Assembly: GCA_030607655.1 (NCBI GenBank)
Contig: JAUWJN010000105.1
Location: forward strand, 1-7,853
Length of the DNA stretch: 7,853 nt
Source: a bacterium
GTDB lineage: Bacteria > Armatimonadota > Zipacnadia > Zipacnadales > Zipacnadaceae
Direction: 5' to 3'
Under the pieces are notes generated by a model. The model did no database searches. It was not told the DNA's origin and saw nothing but the letters and a program-made list of their open reading frames with translations. The position numbers were made by a program, and so were the translations under genes. This document shows positions 1-6,280 of this stretch, one piece after another (the stretch's first letter is position 1; each line of letters starts with the position of its first letter).

Positions 1-985
1 ACTTTTTGATATAGTCAGCCTGGTCAAAGGTAGCGGTCAGCTCGATGCCGGCAGGTAGCGTCTCAGGCAGCGTCTTCATAGCCTGCCGCACAGCATCAGA
101 CACTTCAACCGTGTTAGCCACTGACTCTTTGGCTATCGCCAACGCAACACAGGGCTGGCCATTAACTCGGGCAAAGCTGCGAATCTCCTTGTGAGTGTCT
201 TTGACCTGAGCCACATCGCGCAGACGGATGGGGGTCCCGTTGTGCACACCTAGCGCAATCTCGCCAATCTCCTCTACACTCTGGAATTGTCCGAGGGTAC
301 GAACCGTATACTCCTTTGTTCCTTCTGTAGTGTGTCCCGCGGGCAGATTAAGGTTCTCGGCGCGCAAGATGTTCTCAATCTGCCCCACTGATAGAGCATA
401 AGCGTCCAGTCGTGCCCGGTCTACCTGTACCAGTATTTCCCGTACCAAGCCGCCGTAAATGGTGGCCGCCGCTACTCCTTCCAGTTTCTCTAACTCTGGC
501 TTGATAATATCATCAGTGATTTTTCGCAGCCGCTCCATATCGTCCATACCAGTGACTTCAATCTCTATCACTGGCATTATAGTGGAGGGATCTATTTTGC
601 TAATGAGGGGGCGGTGGGCATCTCCGGGCAACCAGTTAATGACCGGGTCCACCTTTTCGCGAGTGTCAAAGGCGGCGTCATCCATATCAGTGCCCCACTC
701 GAACTCAAGGGTGACCAGCGACAGGCTATCCTGGGAAACTGACTCGATGCTCTTGAGGTCCTCAACGATGGCCGCGGCTTCCTCAATAGGTTTGGTGACG
801 AACTCCTCCACTTCCTCGGGACCGGCGCCCGGATAGCGGGTCATAACAGTTATCACCGGAAAGCTAATATCGGGCAGAAGGTCTATCTTGAGTTTAGAAA
901 GCCCCAGCAATCCCAGCAGCACTACTGCCAGGGCCAGCATATACGTGGTCACGGGCCGATTTAGTGAAAAGCGGGCGGGGTTCAT
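1..985 (-). CDS. RND efflux pump permease, N-terminal 328 residues (cut by window edge)
   Basis: Inner-membrane pump subunit of the AcrB/HAE family, which exports small molecules in exchange for protons as part of a tripartite complex. Translating the minus strand from the ATG at 985 gives an open frame to the window edge. Residues 11-32 form the first membrane helix, followed by KIDLLPDISFPVITV (33-47), the usual start of the porter domain. YPGAGPEEVE (51-60) and the EWGTDMD segment (96-102) match the family PN1 subdomain. The window ends near residue 328, just before the expected second membrane helix, so about two thirds of a usual ~1,030-residue protein is missing. The start overlaps the adaptor stop as ATGA. 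Only a weak GGGGTGA lies 10 bases upstream, so translation is probably coupled to the adaptor. The sequence resembles the Firmicutes-type RND pumps more than E. coli AcrB. The substrate cannot be told. Confidence 0.93.
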   Translation of the reverse strand, partial: MNPARFSLNRPVTTYMLALAVVLLGLLGLSKLKIDLLPDISFPVITVMTRYPGAGPEEVEEFVTKPIEEAAAIVEDLKSIESVSQDSLSLVTLEFEWGTDMDDAAFDTREKVDPVINWLPGDAHRPLISKIDPSTIMPVIEIEVTGMDDMERLRKITDDIIKPELEKLEGVAAATIYGGLVREILVQVDRARLDAYALSVGQIENILRAENLNLPAGHTTEGTKEYTVRTLGQFQSVEEIGEIALGVHNGTPIRLRDVAQVKDTHKEIRSFARVNGQPCVALAIAKESVANTVEVSDAVRQAMKTLPETLPAGIELTATFDQADYIKK

Positions 986-2634
986 TGCTCAGCCGTCACC
1001 CCGGTGCTGCGGATTTGAATCTTTTGTCCCGGCTGGAGCTGGTCCTGACCCCGAACAACAACCCGATCATCCTCTTGCCGCCCGCTCAGAATAGCCACGC
1101 GCTCAGCATCTTGCAATCCTGTCTGCACTTCTTTCTGTGTGGCCTGGGCGCCTGTGGCAACATACACTAGGCTCTTGCCTTCCTGTTCCATAACGGCCTC
1201 ACGAGGAACTAGCAGCACATTGGTCTGCCCCTCAGCTATGACCTCAACTCGGGCGAACATCCCTTGCGTGAGCTTGCCCTGCGGATTAGGCACCCGGATT
1301 TTCACATCAAAAGCCCGGGATTGGGGCTCGGCAATCGGCAAAATCTCGGTAACAGTTCCCTGGAATGTGCCACCGGCTACGGCATCAACTGTTACCGCCA
1401 CGATCTGGCCTTGGTGTACTTCCCGAATATTGACTTCGCCAATTCGGGCCCGGACGTATACCTGCGCATTGTTAACGATCCTGAACAGTGGGAGCCCCGG
1501 CAAAGCCGATTCGCCCGCGTCCACATTGCGCTGAGCCACAATGCCCGGGGCCGGCGCGCGGATATGAGCGTAACCAATTTGAGTTTGCAGGTAACTCACG
1601 TTGGCCTTAGCCTGCGCCAGAGCGGCGCGGGCCGCCTGTACGTCCTGCTCACTAATCTGATTACGAGCAGCCGCGGCCCGGGCCATCTCCAGGCCCGCGC
1701 GGTCCTGGTCAACTTGCTTCTGAGCGGCTTCGACGTCCCGCTGGCGGATATCGTTTTGACCTTGACTGGCTCTGGCCAGAGATAGAGCCGCTTTGGCCTG
1801 TTCTACTTGAGCTTCGGCTATACGTATCTCTTCAGTGCGGGCGCCTTCTTGGATCAAATCAAGTCCTTGAGCCGCGGTATTGTAATTAGCTACGGCCACG
1901 TCGTACTGTAACTTAGCCGCATCATATTGCTGCTGGGCGATAGCGCCCTGGGCAAGGAGTTGCTGGGCTCGGTCCAGATTCTTTTTAGCCGTATCGCGGT
2001 TTGCCTGAGCTTGATGGACGGCCTCTTCGGCTTGCTGCTTCTCCTGGGGACGAGCGCCCTGGTTGGCAATATCCAAACCAGCTTGAGCCTGCTTAAGGGC
2101 CTCTTGTGCCTGCTGCACCGATGTAACTGTTTGAGTTGTTGTAATCTCCGCCGCGGTCTGCGCCTGTTGCCAGCGAGCCTCAGCGACCTGCAACTGCGCC
2201 TCGGCACTGGCAATGGAGGTGTCAGTTTGCGCTTCCTGGAGGCCGACACCAGTTTGGGCCTGGCTAAGCCGGGCTTGCGCAGCGGCGACACCAGCGCGAG
2301 CCTGACCCAGTTGGGAAAGCAGGTCTTTGTGCTCTAATACGGCAAGCAACTGGCCGGCTTTGACCGCATCGCCCTCATCTACGTATACCTTAGCTACCTT
2401 CCCCGGAATCTTCGTCACTACATTGATGTCCACCTCAGCCTCTATCGTGCCGGTAGCCGCGAAGGAACGGTGAATATCTCCTCGCTGGACAAGCTGAATA
2501 TCCACCGGTACGGCCGGCTGTTCTTCTACGGTTTGCTGGGCCGCTATCCTTTTTTTCTTCAACACCTGGGTCAGCGACAATCCGGCAAGCACTAGGATTA
2601 CGAGAACAATTGCAGCGAAAAGTTTGCGATTCAC
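982..2634 (-). CDS. Periplasmic adaptor (HlyD/membrane fusion protein) with an extra-long coiled-coil hairpin
   Basis: This adaptor links the RND pump to the TolC-type channel. Residues 7-23 form an N-terminal membrane anchor followed by KKK. The first half of the lipoyl domain is at about 68-103 (VYVDEGDAVKAGQLLAVLE). Residues 104-353 are almost continuous Ala/Gln-rich helix. The second lipoyl half is at 354-387 (GYAHIRAPAPGIV), and the beta-barrel and membrane-proximal domains follow to 550. The hairpin tip is recognisable as R222-x3-L226-x6-A233, the channel-docking RLS motif of AcrA-like adaptors with Ala for Ser. GARPQE (193-198) and GARTEE (264-269) sit almost symmetrically about the tip. 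At 550 residues it is far longer than the usual 330-400, and the extra length is in the hairpin. The start is GTG with AGGAG 9 bases upstream (2644-2648), inside the end of the channel gene, which stops 6 bases earlier. It overlaps the pump gene by 4 bases. Confidence 0.93.
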   Translation of the reverse strand: MNRKLFAAIVLVILVLAGLSLTQVLKKKRIAAQQTVEEQPAVPVDIQLVQRGDIHRSFAATGTIEAEVDINVVTKIPGKVAKVYVDEGDAVKAGQLLAVLEHKDLLSQLGQARAGVAAAQARLSQAQTGVGLQEAQTDTSIASAEAQLQVAEARWQQAQTAAEITTTQTVTSVQQAQEALKQAQAGLDIANQGARPQEKQQAEEAVHQAQANRDTAKKNLDRAQQLLAQGAIAQQQYDAAKLQYDVAVANYNTAAQGLDLIQEGARTEEIRIAEAQVEQAKAALSLARASQGQNDIRQRDVEAAQKQVDQDRAGLEMARAAAARNQISEQDVQAARAALAQAKANVSYLQTQIGYAHIRAPAPGIVAQRNVDAGESALPGLPLFRIVNNAQVYVRARIGEVNIREVHQGQIVAVTVDAVAGGTFQGTVTEILPIAEPQSRAFDVKIRVPNPQGKLTQGMFARVEVIAEGQTNVLLVPREAVMEQEGKSLVYVATGAQATQKEVQTGLQDAERVAILSGRQEDDRVVVRGQDQLQPGQKIQIRSTGVTAEQ

Positions 2635-2640
2635 CGTACC

Positions 2641-4029
2641 TCACTCCTGTTCGCTAGCGAGTGGCAGTTCATCAGCCGAGACATTGATGGCACTGAGCAG
2701 CTCTGCCTCAGCTAGCTGATAAGCATATAGGGCGTTTACGTGATTGGTCCGCGCGGCAGTCAGGGCCACGCGGGCATCAGTAACTTCTACTGCCGGCCCC
2801 ACCCCGGCATCATAGCGTACTTCGGCCAGCCGAAAGGCTTCCTGGGCCTGCTCGGTCGTCTTCTCGGTCGCTTGCAGCTTAGATTTGGCTTCCTCCAGTT
2901 TCAGATATGCCTCCCATACCTCAGAGGCCACTTGCTCCTTTAGCTGCTCGCACGTCAAACGAGCCTGCTGGAGCTGATGGTAGGCTTGCCGCTGCCTGGC
3001 TCGTGAGGCCCCCCCGTCAGTGATAGGTTTGCTAAGGCTAAGGGTCACATTCCAGTCATAGTCGCTGGAAAAGCCGCTGGCAGTGTGGCGATTGTAGGCT
3101 CCCACCAGATCCAAATTGATACCTCGCGCAGCTCGCGCTAGGCGCATCGAAACCTGGGCGGCGTCCGCCGCCTTCTGCACTAGTATTATCTCCTCGCGGC
3201 GGCTTTGGGCCAGACTAAGGCAGGCCATGGGGGCCACATCTATTACCGACGGCTCCGGAGGGGGAACTATTTCCAACGGAGTAGTCACATCTACCGCTAA
3301 AATTCTCTTCAACACAGTCTTACCCAGGTCCACTGCATTTTGAGCAGTAATCACATTCTGCTGGGCATTGGCAATATCCACCTCGGCGCGCAGCACATCG
3401 AACTGGGGAGCCACCCCCACATCATAACGGGCCTTGGCGATCCGCCAGTGTTCGGCAGCACTATCAACAATCTGTTGGGCAACGTCGGCCAATTGTTGAG
3501 CCTGGATAACTCCCAGAAAGGTACCCGTAGTGGCCAGCGCTATCTGGCGTTGGGTGACGGCCGCCTGCAACTCGGAGATATCAACATTTAACCTGCTCAA
3601 CCGCACCAGCGCCTGGTTGCGTCCCGCCGAGTATAGGGATTTGTACAGTGAGAGACCATATTGGTGGTGTTCGTCTGCTCCTATCTCCACGAACTCAGTT
3701 CCCTGCGGAGTCGGGATCTCAAAAGCTGTCTGCGGACCCAGCCGGGAATAGGCACCCTGAAGACTTAGCTGGAAGCGGTTGGCGGCCTTGGCCTCACTGA
3801 TACCCGCTTGCCGCTCGTAGATGATCTCGTCAGCGATGCGAACGGCATAGTTATTCTCAATCGCTAGCGCTACTGCCTCGGGTAGGGTAAGTCGCAGGGC
3901 CTCAGGTTGTTGGGCATCGGCCTTGCATACCACCATTAGCAGAAGAACACACAGCAATCCTAACGATGTGGCCACAAAAAAAACGCCCCCTCTCGCCGTG
4001 TGGAGCGACGCCCGTTCAGTAACCCTCAC
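2641..4029 (-). CDS. TolC-family outer-membrane efflux channel
   Basis: Outer-membrane channel subunit of the tripartite efflux system. Residues 1-39 look like a signal peptide with a long N-region, a hydrophobic core at about 16-34 and a likely signal peptidase I site after Ala37-Asp-Ala39. The mature protein begins with the family hallmark LRLTLPEAVALAIENN (45-60). The two-fold internal repeat typical of outer-membrane efflux proteins is visible: RYDVGVAPQFDVLRAEVDIA (201-220) matches RYDAGVGPAVEVTDARVALT (405-424), and the strand-forming segments SLYKSLYSAGR (127-137) and SLSKPITDGGA (331-341) also pair. The length (462) is normal. The start is GTG in a GTGA overlap with the AbrB stop, with a perfect AGGAGG 7 bases upstream. 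The protein implies a diderm cell envelope. The Cys35 context (MVVC) does not fit a lipobox, so this is probably not a lipoprotein. Confidence 0.94.
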   Translation of the reverse strand: MRVTERASLHTARGGVFFVATSLGLLCVLLLMVVCKADAQQPEALRLTLPEAVALAIENNYAVRIADEIIYERQAGISEAKAANRFQLSLQGAYSRLGPQTAFEIPTPQGTEFVEIGADEHHQYGLSLYKSLYSAGRNQALVRLSRLNVDISELQAAVTQRQIALATTGTFLGVIQAQQLADVAQQIVDSAAEHWRIAKARYDVGVAPQFDVLRAEVDIANAQQNVITAQNAVDLGKTVLKRILAVDVTTPLEIVPPPEPSVIDVAPMACLSLAQSRREEIILVQKAADAAQVSMRLARAARGINLDLVGAYNRHTASGFSSDYDWNVTLSLSKPITDGGASRARQRQAYHQLQQARLTCEQLKEQVASEVWEAYLKLEEAKSKLQATEKTTEQAQEAFRLAEVRYDAGVGPAVEVTDARVALTAARTNHVNALYAYQLAEAELLSAINVSADELPLASEQE

Positions 4030-4289
4030 GTTGTCTCCTCCTGTGGGTCAGATATTGCACTATTCTCCGTCTCCGCCAGCAACTGAGACAGCAGTGAACT
4101 GACTTGAAGCATAGCTTCAAGCTTAATAAACACTACCCCCGAGCCCGCCGGATGAACAAAGGCTAAGAGCTTGTCTCCGGGCTGGATACCACAGGCTTCT
4201 CGAGCCTGGACTGGAATGACTACCTGTCCTCGTTCGCCGACGGTGGCAGTTCCTTGAAACAACTCCTTGAGACTAGGCGACATTTCCAT
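4026..4289 (-). CDS. AbrB/SpoVT-type DNA-binding regulator at the head of the efflux operon
   Basis: Small (87-residue) transition-state-regulator-like protein. Residues 13-58 form the swapped-hairpin AbrB domain: GTATVGERGQVVIPVQARE, then CGIQPGDKLLAF and a final beta strand VVFIKLE. A helical tail (60-74) and an acidic C-terminus follow, possibly for dimer or tetramer contacts. The frame extends to a GTG at 4298, but GGGGAG at 4298-4303 would overlap that codon and lies 8 bases before the ATG at 4289, so I chose 4289. An ATG at 4283 is also possible, with GAGG at 4293-4296. It is the first gene after a strong promoter and overlaps the channel gene by 4 bases. By position it probably controls the operon, perhaps by binding the palindrome near the transcription start. 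A chromosomal antitoxin role is less likely, as no toxin gene is adjacent. Confidence 0.88.
   Translation of the reverse strand: MEMSPSLKELFQGTATVGERGQVVIPVQAREACGIQPGDKLLAFVHPAGSGVVFIKLEAMLQVSSLLSQLLAETENSAISDPQEETT
4037..4042 (-). promoter_or_regulatory. Perfect AGGAGG ribosome binding site of the TolC-like gene
   Basis: AGGAGG on the minus strand, 7 bases before the GTG at 4029 and inside the last codons of the AbrB gene (Glu-Glu). It fixes the GTG as the channel's start. Confidence 0.85.
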
Positions 4290-4297
4290 ATTCCTCA

Positions 4298-4303
4298 CTC
4301 CCC
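4298..4303 (-). promoter_or_regulatory. Ribosome binding site deciding the AbrB start
   Basis: GGGGAG on the minus strand, 8 bases before the ATG at 4289. It overlaps the alternative GTG codon at 4298 and so argues against that longer start. Confidence 0.7.
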
Positions 4304-4350
4304 AGGTAGATTCTCCACTTACACTGTGCGACCGTGCGTGGCTCTACCGC

Positions 4351-4368
4351 AATCATACGAATATGATT
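4351..4368 (-). promoter_or_regulatory. Perfect 7-bp inverted repeat at the operon's predicted transcription start (operator or 5' RNA hairpin)
   Basis: Minus strand reads AATCATA-TTCG-TATGATT, two perfect 7-base arms around a 4-base centre. It begins about 8 bases downstream of the -10 box, so it covers roughly +2 to +19. A repressor bound here would block the start of transcription, and AbrB, the first gene product, is the obvious candidate. Transcribed, it would form a small hairpin with a UUCG loop at the mRNA 5' end, which could also stabilise the message. Confidence 0.65.
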
Positions 4369-4376
4369 TGAATGAC

Positions 4377-4405
4377 ACTATACATTACCGCGATGATATT
4401 GTCAA
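4377..4405 (-). promoter_or_regulatory. Sigma70-type promoter of the abrB-tolC-adaptor-RND operon
   Basis: On the minus strand, a perfect -35 box TTGACA (4405-4400) is followed after exactly 17 bases by TATAGT (4382-4377), one mismatch from the -10 consensus. Transcription should start near 4370, about 80 bases before the AbrB start codon. It is the only good promoter I see between the upstream terminator and the operon. Confidence 0.82.
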
Positions 4406-4420
4406 GGCTAATGTTCACCA

Positions 4421-4471
4421 GAAAACAAAAACAAGCACCTGCTCCGCGCTATGCGTGAGCAGGCGCTTGTT
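4421..4471 (-). terminator. Intrinsic terminator of the CBS-domain gene
   Basis: The arms at 4430-4444 and 4457-4471 pair over 15 bases around a 12-base loop. The one non-Watson-Crick position is a G-U pair in minus-strand RNA but an A-C mismatch in plus-strand RNA. On the minus strand the stem is followed by a T-run (TTTTGTTTTC, 4430-4421), and on the plus strand it is not. It therefore ends the CBS transcript and separates it from the efflux promoter, whose -35 box begins 15 bases later. Confidence 0.9.
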
Positions 4472-4493
4472 GTCAGAACCTGTGGCGTAGGGC

Positions 4494-4853
4494 TTACAGC
4501 TTAGCGGCCAGTATGTCGCGGCGGCTAACTATGCCGACTAGCTTACCCGCCTTGTCTACTACTGGTACGCGCTTGATGTTGTTCTTCTTCAATGTTGCAG
4601 CAATTGACTTGATGGACGCGTCCGGACTCACCTTGTAGACTCGCTGGGTCATAGCCGATTCTACATTTTGCGTAGTGCGAGCCGCTAGAGCGTCAGCCTC
4701 AGTCAGCACACCTACCACCTTGCCTTTGTCAACAACAGGCAATCCACTAACTTCTTTCTTGACCATCAGTTTTATTGCCTCTTTGACTTTGGTCTTTGGT
4801 GCAACGGTTATTACGTCCTTGGTCATAATGTCTTCTGCTTTATTCTTGGCCAT
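4494..4853 (-). CDS. Stand-alone tandem CBS-domain protein
   Basis: A 119-residue protein consisting only of two CBS motifs, a Bateman module that usually binds adenine nucleotides (AMP, ATP, SAM) and works as an energy or ligand sensor. CBS1 covers about 7-57 and CBS2 about 64-117, each opening with a Met-Thr segment (IMTKDVITV, AMTQRVYKV). The ribose-contact signature G-h-x-S/T-x-x-D is intact in both: VGVLTEAD (47-54) and VGIVSRRD (106-113). No effector domain is attached, so its partner must be a separate protein. The start ATG has a perfect GGAGGTGA (4860-4867) 6 bases upstream, suggesting high expression. A strong terminator begins 22 bases past the stop. The URO-D gene upstream on the same strand ends 84 bases before the start, so cotranscription is possible, but no link in function is shown. 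Confidence 0.93.
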   Translation of the reverse strand: MAKNKAEDIMTKDVITVAPKTKVKEAIKLMVKKEVSGLPVVDKGKVVGVLTEADALAARTTQNVESAMTQRVYKVSPDASIKSIAATLKKNNIKRVPVVDKAGKLVGIVSRRDILAAKL

Positions 4854-4859
4854 CGGTAC

Positions 4860-4867
4860 TCACCTCC
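4860..4867 (-). promoter_or_regulatory. Full-length GGAGGTGA ribosome binding site of the CBS gene
   Basis: GGAGGTGA on the minus strand, fully complementary to the usual 16S rRNA 3' end, 6 bases before the ATG at 4853. It is the strongest such site in the window. Confidence 0.85.
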
Positions 4868-4872
4868 CTCCG

Positions 4873-4897
4873 AATTGGACGTATAGTCTAATTGGAC
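4873..4897 (-). repeat. GTCCAATT direct repeat before the CBS gene
   Basis: Minus strand GTCCAATT occurs at 4897-4890 and 4880-4873, 17 bases apart start to start, in the 84-base gap between the URO-D stop and the CBS start. The second copy ends 5 bases before the ribosome binding site. TATACG lies between the copies as a possible -10 box, but there is no good -35 box. Confidence 0.5.
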
Positions 4898-4937
4898 AGT
4901 ATCCAGCAGCCTGCGAGCAGCCCCCTCGCCTGGGCGG

Positions 4938-6074
4938 TCAATAATCTCCGTAGTGACGCACCAGTTCGAGCACTCGGCAGTACTGGGCAAAACTGATATT
5001 ATCAGGCAGTGAATGGTCGGAATGGTAGATATATCCGCCGCCCTGTTTGGCTACCGGGATCTTTGTCTTAATCTCCTCCTCAATTACCGTGGGGTCCGGA
5101 TCAGCCATAGCCCTGACGTCAATACCACCCATAAAGGCGATCTGATCGCCGAAGGTTTCCTTCAGTGTCACCAAGTCCATTCCCGCTTTTTGCTCCAAAG
5201 GCTGTAGGCAGTCCAAGCCATCCTCAATGAATCTGGTAATAAGCTCCTTGACACAGCCACAACTGTGCAGGATGACGGGCAGGCCCTCGCCATGGAAATA
5301 ATCAACCAGCCGCTGGAAGGTAGGACGCAGTTGCTCATCATAGTGATGGGGAGAGAACAGCAAGCCATTGCGGTAACCTAAGTCGCAGAAGATCCAAGCC
5401 CCGTCGAACTGGAAACCGCCGTCCTTCATTATCTCATACATCTGAATATCCAGGGTGGCATCAGTCTCGTACATATCGCGGACCCAATCAGGGTCGGTAG
5501 CAATAAGCATCAGCAACTGTTCAGAAGCCACATAGGATTGGCTCATATCGTAACCAAAGCCTGCTGAATAGAAGATGAACCGGCCTTCATCGTGGGCCTG
5601 TTGCCAACCCGGGAAACCCAGCCGTTGATCAGTCCGACCCGTTTCCAACATTGAATCGTCACCGCGTTCATCCGCATCGGTGCCCGCCAGCCAATCACCT
5701 TCCCAATCAATGCGATCACGATCTGGAGCGAGCCGCTCCTTGATCTGCTCCCAGTCTTCCCGCGTCTTGCAGGGATAGTCAATAATCTCAGGCGTGGATG
5801 AGTAGTCCTTGTGGTCGCGTCGTATTCCCCCATAGGGTGTAGTGCGGACGATGTATTCTTCATCCTCCTCAATTATCTTGATGGGAAAGCGCGGACTGGT
5901 ATCTGCTCCGAAGCCAACCCATTCGTAGTCGAAATATTCTGCGGGGTTCACCGCCGGCGGGAGTCCTTCGTTGTGCCAGCGCTCAATAGTTGAGACCCAT
6001 GGGCTATCATAGATTGGTATCCGGTCAGCTTGCTGGTGTTTAAGACTTAACAGAACTCGCTCGCGCGAGGTCAT
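4938..6074 (-). CDS. URO-D superfamily protein, methyltransferase-like, with His-X-Cys motif
   Basis: Member of the uroporphyrinogen decarboxylase/corrinoid-methyltransferase (MtaA/MtbA/CmuA-like) TIM-barrel superfamily. It starts with the family N-terminus TSRERVLLSLKHQQADRIPI (2-21). H270-S271-C272-G273, at the end of a barrel strand (LPVILHSCG), matches the first two zinc ligands of MtaA/MtbA-type methyltransferases (His-X-Cys). The Gly-Cys-Gly usually found near the C-terminus is replaced by YHSDHSLPDNIS (350-361), where H351 or H354 could act instead. LQPLEQ (290-295) and FMGGID (314-319) are further family motifs. Residues 131-165 form a charged stretch, which may be an insertion. The start is supported by GAGGTGA (6081-6087) 6 bases upstream. 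No corrinoid protein is nearby, so I cannot say whether it transfers methyl groups, decarboxylates or does something else. It is unlikely to be a haem-pathway HemE, given its divergent sequence and neighbours. Confidence 0.87.
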   Translation of the reverse strand: MTSRERVLLSLKHQQADRIPIYDSPWVSTIERWHNEGLPPAVNPAEYFDYEWVGFGADTSPRFPIKIIEEDEEYIVRTTPYGGIRRDHKDYSSTPEIIDYPCKTREDWEQIKERLAPDRDRIDWEGDWLAGTDADERGDDSMLETGRTDQRLGFPGWQQAHDEGRFIFYSAGFGYDMSQSYVASEQLLMLIATDPDWVRDMYETDATLDIQMYEIMKDGGFQFDGAWIFCDLGYRNGLLFSPHHYDEQLRPTFQRLVDYFHGEGLPVILHSCGCVKELITRFIEDGLDCLQPLEQKAGMDLVTLKETFGDQIAFMGGIDVRAMADPDPTVIEEEIKTKIPVAKQGGGYIYHSDHSLPDNISFAQYCRVLELVRHYGDY

Positions 6075-6180
6075 TTCATATCACCTCTGCTGCTCTACTC
6101 CAGCGTCCTTACATTTTACTGACGGCCTATTAATAATACATTCTCTGACTGCGCCAATCCTCCTTCATCAAGAATAAAAA

Positions 6181-6208
6181 ATTATTGAAGACAGAAATAT
6201 ATTATTGA
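6181..6208 (+). repeat. ATTATTGA direct repeat in the divergent spacer
   Basis: ATTATTGA occurs at 6181-6188 and again at 6201-6208, start to start 20 bases (about two helical turns). The second copy runs into the -35 box. The arrangement suits a regulator binding one face of the DNA, but the region is AT-rich and chance is possible. Confidence 0.45.
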
Positions 6209-6233
6209 CATTCTCCAAGTTCTCTAGTATCAA
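6205..6233 (+). promoter_or_regulatory. Sigma70-type promoter of the plus-strand URO-D gene
   Basis: A perfect TTGACA (6205-6210), a 17-base spacer and TATCAA (6228-6233, four of six consensus bases). Transcription would start near 6240, giving a leader of about 40 bases before the GTG at 6281. The second copy of an ATTATTGA direct repeat overlaps the -35 box. Confidence 0.65.
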
Positions 6234-6265
6234 TAAGGAAGTCATAAGGTCTGAAGTTAAATCGT

Positions 6266-6271
6266 AGGGAG
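6266..6271 (+). promoter_or_regulatory. Ribosome binding site deciding the GTG start of the second URO-D gene
   Basis: AGGGAG, 9 bases before the GTG at 6281. The nearer ATG at 6274 is out of frame with the URO-D protein and opens only an 18-codon reading frame, so the GTG, which gives the family N-terminus NSRERVL, is the start. Confidence 0.7.
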
Positions 6272-6280
6272 AAATGAAGA

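Larger units (their letters stand above)
6075..6280. other. AT-rich divergent intergenic region between the two URO-D genes
   Basis: This 206-base spacer holds the start regions of both URO-D genes. The plus-strand promoter is clear (6205-6233). For the minus-strand gene only weak boxes are visible: TTGGCG with TTAATA 18 bases on, around 6128-6157, near a TATTAATA palindrome (6128-6135). ATAAGG also repeats at 6233-6238 and 6244-6249. No further gene was found in it. Confidence 0.6.

Noticed and set aside
1264..1785. A 173-codon open frame on the plus strand
   Set aside because: It lies wholly opposite the adaptor gene, whose G+C-rich helical repeats suppress stops on the other strand; the product has no recognisable domain and no good ribosome binding site.
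1600..2300. Recurring gcctgcgc/ttgcgc-like words that look like a DNA repeat array
   Set aside because: They encode the Ala/Gln heptads of the adaptor coiled coil; spacing is irregular and follows codons, so this is neither a CRISPR array nor a tandem DNA repeat.
4290..4298. GTG at 4298 as the AbrB start
   Set aside because: The best ribosome binding site (4298-4303) overlaps this codon and is well spaced for the ATG at 4289.
4321..4341. Imperfect GTGCG direct repeat in the efflux operon leader
   Set aside because: Only five identical bases in a G+C-rich leader; too short to support a site.
4905..4937. Small hairpin after the first URO-D gene (GCGAG pairing with CTCGC on the minus strand)
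   Set aside because: Only five pairs and no following T-run, so it is not a convincing intrinsic terminator.
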